Of a DNA stretch of 34,199 nucleotides, positions 30,862 to 34,199 are shown one piece after another. Below the pieces are notes generated by a model. The model was given only the letters and a program-made list of their open reading frames with translations, had not been told where the DNA came from and did not search any database. Source of the DNA: Hypsibius dujardini (Eukaryota > Tardigrada > Eutardigrada > Parachela > Hypsibiidae); contig LRSR01013600.1 in the NCBI GenBank assembly GCA_001579985.1, forward strand, positions 1 through 34,199, in the 5' to 3' direction. The translations under genes were made by a program, and so were the position numbers. Every line of letters starts with the position of its first letter. Positions within the stretch are counted from its first letter, which is position 1.

Positions 30862-33800
30862 CACACAGGGATACAGGCAAGTATACAGGCAGGCATACAG
30901 GCAGGCATACAGGCAGGCAGGGATCGGTAGTAAGCAGATCCAGCACGTACAGAATATTCAAAGGCTGACATAAGGCAGACTGCATCCGGTCGTCAAGGTG
31001 ACACACAGACAACTTACCAGTACAGTCGAGCAGATGTGCAATCGAATCGATTGCTAAGCAAAACTCCAACCGACAGACACGGTAAATCTGTTAGGTCGTC
31101 AAGGTGACAAGTAGACAACGCACAGTCAAACAGCCGTTCGAAGAACCCAATGCCAGGGAACCAATTCCATTTCATCATTCATTCAGGTGGATCGATAGAT
31201 GGCGTCCGAGTCACTCTGGATCAGTCAGATTTGTCAAACTATACCAACAATGGCGCCCAGAAAGAGTACTTAGTAATGGAGTTTGCCATATTAGCAAACA
31301 TGCCTGTAACCTTAGAAGGCAGCTCCGTTCACAGACCTCTGGGCAGGCAGACAAAGACGGAAAATTACGTACAGGCAATTTTTACACCAAGATTTTATAT
31401 AAAAATGCCACTCATTTATTGCGTTTATAATTATTAATTAAATAAAAATAATTATTTTTATTTAAAAAAAATGTTAATAATGATATTATTAATCAAAAAT
31501 ATTAACGTCCCCCTGGCATAATAACAGAGGGCGATATTTGTTAGCATTGAAAGTTGTTTTTATTGAATATTTGTGAACATCTTCAACAAGAGTTAAATAA
31601 CAACTGTTTTTGTAACCACTCAGGACTCTCTCAGTGCTCAAAGCAGCAGCCTCGGGTCCAGCACTCCCGCCTCGGTGCCTCCGTCTCCCGGGGGCGTGTC
31701 CTACAACCGTTCCGGCTCCTCTTCCACCAACCCGCCCATCTCCCCGCTCGCACTGACATCCTTCGTCAATCCCCGCACCTACCGCTCATTCATGCGCAAC
31801 GTCCGCGACCAGATTAAGTCTCACTTTCACTGGCCCAACCACCAGGCCTCCCACTCGCACATGGAAGAGTCCACGTCCACGTCGAAAGTCACCGCCAACG
31901 CTTCCACTCCTACCTCGGTCCTCAATGCCCCGAGCACGCCGATGGGCGGACGGAAGACGCCGCTCTTTGGTCGGCGGACCTCGTGGAAGAACAACAGCGA
32001 CCGCATCAACAACAACAACGCCGTCAGTGTGGAGGAAGAGGCCGAGGCCAATCGGCTGGAGGCGGAGGACTCTTTCCCGTCGGAGGCGCCACGGGGCTTT
32101 GCGACAGTTCTGGTGCAGCCGCACGGTTCGGCGGATGTGGTACGGAAGCTGCAGCTGTCGGCCGGTGGGGCGGGCGGGTCGAGTGACTCGCTGTCCCGTC
32201 AGAATCGGCGCTTTTCCCTGTTGGAGCCGCAGGAGGAGGTGGACATGATTCCGCCGATTGCGTCGCCGCCGGCGTTGAAGGTAACAGTCGTTGCCTGTTT
32301 ACGGTCAGCTCAACGGAACGTTCGAAATAAGTGTTCCGAAATGCGGCAGGAGTTTTCACGATATCAAAGTCTCTGAAAATCCAATAGTTTTCAGATACTT
32401 GAAAGTTTAATGTTCAAGTCAGCGACCCAACACGGCAGTTTTAATTGGATTAATTGGATCATTTTTGGATTGTCCGTTTGTAGATTCCAGCTGTCGAGGT
32501 CGATGAGGAGACGGAGTTGAGCTATTCCAGCGAAGTGTCCGGTGATGTGTCTTACATGGTGGAATCACAGGCTCCTTGGCGTCGCCAGCAGAGCGTAAGT
32601 CCTTGCTGTAGCACAACTTTTAGTTTGTCCACCAGAACTGGATGGTAGCCAACGGAACAACTGGATAGGAGTTGTAATTATGTGTTTTAATTGTGTTTTC
32701 ATTTTGGTAGATGTACTTGAAAGAGCTCAACATCCCGTACGAGCAGATCGTCTTCGCAGACACCGACAAGGACAAACCTCTCGGTCAAGGAACATTCGGG
32801 CAGGTCCACCGCGGTCAGTGGCACGGTGACGTCGCCATCAAGATCCTTAATGATGACTACCTCTACAATGATGCTGAAGAACTCCACGAGGCCTTTAAAC
32901 AAGATGTGAGTCCATCTCACTGCCTGTTTGTCTATCTGATTGTCTGTCGGTCGGTCTGTATTCATCTATGTATCTGTCCTCCTCTGTTTGTCTGTGTGTA
33001 TCTGACCGCCCGTTTGCCTGCTCTCTTGTATGTCTGGCTTTCTTTCTGTCTGTTTGCGTACCTGTCTGTCTGTTTTGTTTGTTTGTCTGCCTGTCTGTAT
33101 GTGTGTCTATCTATCTGCCTTTCGGTCTGTCTATCTGTCTATTCGTCCGTCTTCCGCTTATCCGGTGCAGTCAGTCATTGGATTGTTTCCTTATACAGCT
33201 GGCCACGTTGCGGAAGACGCGCCACGACAACTTGGTCCTCTTCATGGGCGCATGCATGAAGCAGTCGCATGAGAGCCACCAACAAATTATCATCACCAGT
33301 CTACTTGCTCGCGGTCAACAGGCCGGACCTTCCGCAGGAAACTCCATCACCCTGCACGATCTCATCCACGAGCAGCGTAGCAAAACGTCCCTGTCGGCGC
33401 CCTACAAGGCCCAGCTGAATCGGCTGCTGATCATTGCCAGTCAAATCTCCCAGGGCATGGGCTACCTCCACCGGCGCGGCATTGTGCATAAGAATCTTAA
33501 GACGAAAAATGTCTTTGTAACGCACGAAAAGTGCATCATTACGGATTACGGCCTGTTTAGCATCAGCAAGATGTACCAGCAAGGCCGGTGCGTATATGTT
33601 GGTGATTTAGACACTTAGAGACAAATGACAGGCAGGCCGACAGACAAGCAATCGGGCAGACACATACAGACGTGCAGGCAGATAGGCAATAAAGTTTGTT
33701 CTTTACAGGAGTGATGATCTCCTTTGGTTTCCGAAGAACTGGTTGTGCTACCTCGCTCCGGAACTCTGCCGGCATCTTCAGACTCCTAGGCAGCAGAAGC

Positions 33801-34112
33801 TGGCCTTCCGCGCCTATAGAGCCTCTAACGATGCCAAATTGACGTTCGGCGTCCCGTTCAGCATCTTCTCCGACGTCTACGCATTCGGTACGGTCCTGTA
33901 CGAGTTGTGTACGGGAGCGTTCCCGTTACTATGGTCCGCCAGCAACGCTCTGCGCTTGACGAACAACACATCTGTGCCGTCAATTACGGGAGGAACGATG
34001 ACAGGTGCTGAGACTCCCATCACACCCGGGCCGGGAATGTTGCCCCAGACACCGGTGGCGCTGGGTGGTGCTTCGATGCGGTTGCCGCGCCCTGCGGATC
34101 CCAACTTACCAG
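24002..34112 (+). CDS. KSR: Kinase suppressor of Ras, 3' end cut by window
   Basis: Scaffold and pseudokinase of the Ras-RAF-MEK-ERK pathway. Exons: 24002-24094, 24284-24385, 24918-25259, 25974-26280, 26598-27254, 27776-28219, 28831-29276, 30219-30680, 31624-32280, 32484-32594, 32711-32905, 33199-33587, 33709-34112 (last donor GTATTG tentative). All junctions keep frame, giving about 1,536 residues so far (human KSR1 is about 920). Order: coiled-coil/SAM-like CA1 region (1 to about 280), Ser/Asn-rich region, C1 domain (about 663-710, full Cys/His set), long Ser/Pro-rich region, kinase domain from about 1225 with GQGTFGQV, VAIK (Lys1251), TRHDNLVLFMGAC, HKNLKTKN (catalytic Asp replaced by Asn1371), TDYGLFSIS (DFG is DYG) and WLCYLAPE. 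HK in the catalytic loop, DxGLFSIS and the C1 domain separate it from RAF. In-frame TAA lies two codons before the ATG. Confidence 0.95.
24284..24385 (+). CDS. KSR: KSR exon 2 (coiled coil)
   Basis: 34 codons, phase 0, LQSLVDTSAQSLDAFRTHCS then TSRELIKDEIRMLE. Helical, heptad-like spacing. Acceptor CTTTGTAG, donor GTGAGG. Confidence 0.85.
24386..24917 (+). other. KSR intron 2
   Basis: AT-rich with TCAA/TTGA units near 24770-24815; nothing else recognised. Confidence 0.8.
24918..25259 (+). CDS. KSR: KSR exon 3 (CA1, start of SAM-like fold)
   Basis: 114 codons from GKLIQRIGRQLAVRRILTKH to QWLEIVGLQPLCVK. The C-terminal part, with a conserved Trp-Leu, is like the SAM portion of the KSR CA1 domain, which helps dimerise with BRAF and bind membrane. 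Donor GTAGGC. Confidence 0.88.
25470..25590. repeat. (CTGT)n tract in KSR intron 3, left part
   Basis: CTGTCTTG and CTGT units, interrupted. Confidence 0.9.
25780..25870. repeat. (CTGT)n tract in KSR intron 3, right part
   Basis: Interrupted CTGT units about 100 bp before the exon 4 acceptor. Confidence 0.9.
25974..26280 (+). CDS. KSR: KSR exon 4 (rest of SAM-like fold)
   Basis: 307 nt from AIMQIVNSVEDLLQTSESKL to EDVRRLITACRLLRIYT. The middle is a hydrophilic insert with several Cys (GCCSCPG). Acceptor TATTTGCAG, donor GTACGT, phase 1 exit. Confidence 0.87.
26281..26597 (+). other. KSR intron 4
   Basis: 317 bases, AT-rich; nothing recognised. Confidence 0.8.
26598..27254 (+). CDS. KSR: KSR exon 5 (Ser/Asn-rich)
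   Basis: 657 nt; DRLMAEDNDMKELLLFIPTQ, then low-complexity sequence rich in Ser, Asn and Thr (SNNSNYNNNSTGSN). An FPSSPNNNN stretch and several Ser-Pro/Thr-Pro sites are seen. No domain recognised. Donor GTAATG. Confidence 0.88.
27308..27364. repeat. (CAGA)n tract in KSR intron 5
   Basis: Fourteen nearly perfect units about 55 bases after the exon 5 donor. Confidence 0.95.
27471..27545 (+). repeat. Dispersed intron repeat, copy 1
   Basis: TCGATTGCTAGGCAAACT followed about 40 bases later by TCGTCAAGGTGAC (27524-27536). Same order as copy 3 in KSR intron 8. Confidence 0.65.
27776..28219 (+). CDS. KSR: KSR exon 6 (Ser/Pro-rich)
   Basis: 444 nt; GSNKKHYSSTGTEDRCSRSP to SRLTSAK. Contains LTPPTPVDRSM-like Thr-Pro sites that could be proline-directed phosphorylation sites. 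The donor GTTCGT is unusual but keeps the phase needed by the C1 exon. Confidence 0.85.
28220..28830 (+). other. KSR intron 6
   Basis: Strongly AT-rich (TTTATT units near 28600-28700); nothing else recognised. Confidence 0.85.
28831..29276 (+). CDS. KSR: KSR exon 7 (C1 domain)
   Basis: 446 nt. GLERNLRRMHHSIHH leads into a C1 zinc finger: His at the HVFKNH start, then CAYC, CRHC, CHPDC and a last Cys in APPSC, spaced H-x12-C-x2-C-x10-C-x2-C-x4-H-x2-C-x7-C. Atypical KSR C1 domains bind membrane rather than diacylglycerol. An acidic stretch (VEEDDETLSD) follows. Donor GTAAGC. Confidence 0.93.
29341..29485 (+). repeat. Two copies of a TTTGCATGGGTTTT..AAGTTCCG repeat in KSR intron 7
   Basis: Copies start at 29341 and about 29453, 112 bp apart. 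Each ends in AAGTTCCG(G/A)CAATT (29359-29372 and 29470-29483). Confidence 0.75.
29527..29631. repeat. Inverted repeat in KSR intron 7
   Basis: GCGTGCAAATGGAAATT at 29527-29543 pairs with AATTTCATTTGCACGC at 29616-29631, one base different in length. The loop is about 72 bases and AT-rich. Confidence 0.7.
30219..30680 (+). CDS. KSR: KSR exon 8 (Ser/Pro-rich, basic)
   Basis: 462 nt, phase 0 at both ends: FRLFQPKTPSVQAVASPITA, KPLKKQRSRSTGNC, SPVARRISGSFSLPRDRRKR. RRISGSFSLP and RSRST resemble basophilic-kinase/14-3-3 type sites (inference). Ends NKSQ; the donor GTAAAC runs straight into a GGCA/GACA repeat. Confidence 0.88.
30698..30930. repeat. (GGCA)n/(GACA)n tract in KSR intron 8
   Basis: Starts about 18 bases after the exon 8 donor. 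Blocks of GGCA, then GACA, then GGCA, then GGCATACA; the block structure suggests several expansions. Confidence 0.95.
30984..31008 (+). repeat. Dispersed intron repeat, copy 2 (short)
   Basis: CCGGTCGTCAAGGTGAC (core 30990-31002) followed by CAGACAAC, in KSR intron 8. Confidence 0.55.
31046..31118 (+). repeat. Dispersed intron repeat, copy 3
   Basis: TCGATTGCTAAGCAAAACT followed by TCGTCAAGGTGAC (31096-31108) and GACAACGCA, closely like copy 1. Confidence 0.65.
31624..32280 (+). CDS. KSR: KSR exon 9 (Ser/Pro-rich)
   Basis: 657 nt; DSLSAQSSSLGSSTPASVPP, FMRNVRDQIKSHFHWPNHQA, RKTPLFGRRTSWKNNSDR, RQNRRFSLLEPQEEVDMIPP. GRRTSW and NRRFSL are basophilic-kinase type sites. Acceptor CCACTCAG, donor GTAACA. 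Confidence 0.9.
32484..32594 (+). CDS. KSR: KSR exon 10
   Basis: 37 codons, IPAVEVDEETELSYSSEVSG then DVSYMVESQAPWRRQQS. Leads into the N-terminal acidic/regulatory stretch before the kinase domain. Acceptor TTTGTAG, donor GTAAGT. Confidence 0.88.
32711..32905 (+). CDS. KSR: KSR exon 11 (glycine loop, VAIK)
   Basis: 65 codons. MYLKELNIPYEQIVF matches the YLxEWDIPFEQ lead-in of KSR kinases; GQGTFGQVHRGQWHGDVAIK follows. Lys1251 (32840-32842) is present where mammalian KSR1 and KSR2 have Arg. Donor GTGAGT; the next intron is a CTGT-rich tract. Confidence 0.95.
32915..33155. repeat. (CTGT)n-like tract filling KSR intron 11
   Basis: Most of the 293-bp intron between the VAIK exon and the catalytic-loop exon is degenerate CTGT. 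Confidence 0.9.
33199..33587 (+). CDS. KSR: KSR exon 12 (catalytic loop, DYG)
   Basis: 389 nt. LATLRKTRHDNLVLFMGACM to SKMYQQGR. Catalytic loop IVHKNLKTKNVF lacks the Asp (AAT, 33493-33495); magnesium motif is TDYGLFSIS (33541-33567). About 25 extra residues (ARGQQAGPSAGNS, HEQRSKTS) lie around the hinge/helix D compared with mammalian KSR. Donor GTGCGT. Confidence 0.95.
33629..33690. repeat. Degenerate (CAGA)n tract in KSR intron 12
   Basis: Short interrupted GGCAGACA-type run in the 121-bp intron. Confidence 0.85.
33709..34112 (+). CDS. KSR: KSR exon 13 (C-lobe), then window edge
   Basis: 404 nt; RSDDLLWFPKNWLCYLAPEL, FGVPFSIFSDVYAFGTVLYE, then a Thr/Pro-rich insert (GGTMTGAETPITPGPGMLPQ) in place of the short loop after helix F. 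The end at 34112 assumes donor CAG|GTATTG; the frame stays open only to 34137. The remaining C-lobe helices must lie outside the window. Confidence 0.85.
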
Positions 34113-34199
34113 GTATTGGGCTCCACGGACAGACATAATTGGATAAATTCAAAATTGCCAGAAAAATTATCAGGAAGATTAGAATTTGTTTCATGAGAC

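Larger units (their letters stand above)
30681..31623 (+). other. KSR intron 8
   Basis: GGCA/GACA tract, copies 2 and 3 of the dispersed repeat and an AT-rich end. A short open frame (31150-31437) carries no recognised domain. Confidence 0.85.

Noticed and set aside
30698-30930. Regular repeat array as a possible CRISPR
   Set aside because: Period-4 microsatellite in a eukaryotic intron; no spacers and no cas genes.

Overview
The window is nuclear DNA from an invertebrate animal. It holds three spliced protein genes with GT-AG introns: a complete calcium/calmodulin-dependent protein kinase II (CaMKII) gene and a complete BTB-BACK gene, both on the minus strand, and the first 13 coding exons of a kinase suppressor of Ras (KSR) gene on the plus strand, cut by the right edge. 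The KSR protein is unusually long, with runs of Ser, Asn, Thr and Pro, and the introns are full of GACA/CTGT and TTGA tetranucleotide tracts. This fits a lophotrochozoan and quite possibly a flatworm, but that is inference; a gene tree of the kinase domains would settle it.

Layout. 1-4226: downstream of CaMKII, only simple repeats seen. 4227-16618 (minus): CaMKII, 12 coding exons, 544 residues, all catalytic and autoregulatory residues present. Its 6.0 kb intron between the calmodulin-binding segment and the linker/hub exons contains a CpG-rich open region (7356-8082, minus) that looks like an internal first exon for a kinase-less, hub-only form. 16619-20268: 3.6 kb between genes with a GT tract, GTAC palindromes, a GGAC minisatellite and hairpins. 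20269-22110 (minus): a 400-residue BTB-BACK protein without kelch repeats. 22111-24001: divergent intergenic region with two long inverted repeats; the first is a 93+29+93 bp palindrome that starts on the base next to the BTB start codon and carries a GC box and a CCAAT box in each arm. 24002 to the right edge (plus): KSR, at least 1,536 residues, with coiled-coil/SAM-like N-terminus, C1 domain and a pseudokinase domain.

Exons were joined by hand from splice signals, reading phase and similarity to family sequences I know; every junction keeps frame. In CaMKII several exon lengths (95, 60, 55 and 139 = 66+73 nt) match vertebrate genes. CaMKII (calcium signalling) and KSR (Ras-MAPK scaffold) act in different pathways and their nearness gives no evidence of joint function. 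The observations most worth a second look are the hub-only CaMKII start, the palindrome fused to the BTB start codon, and the KSR catalytic loop, which has lost its aspartate (HKN) while keeping the VAIK lysine, the reverse of mammalian KSR.
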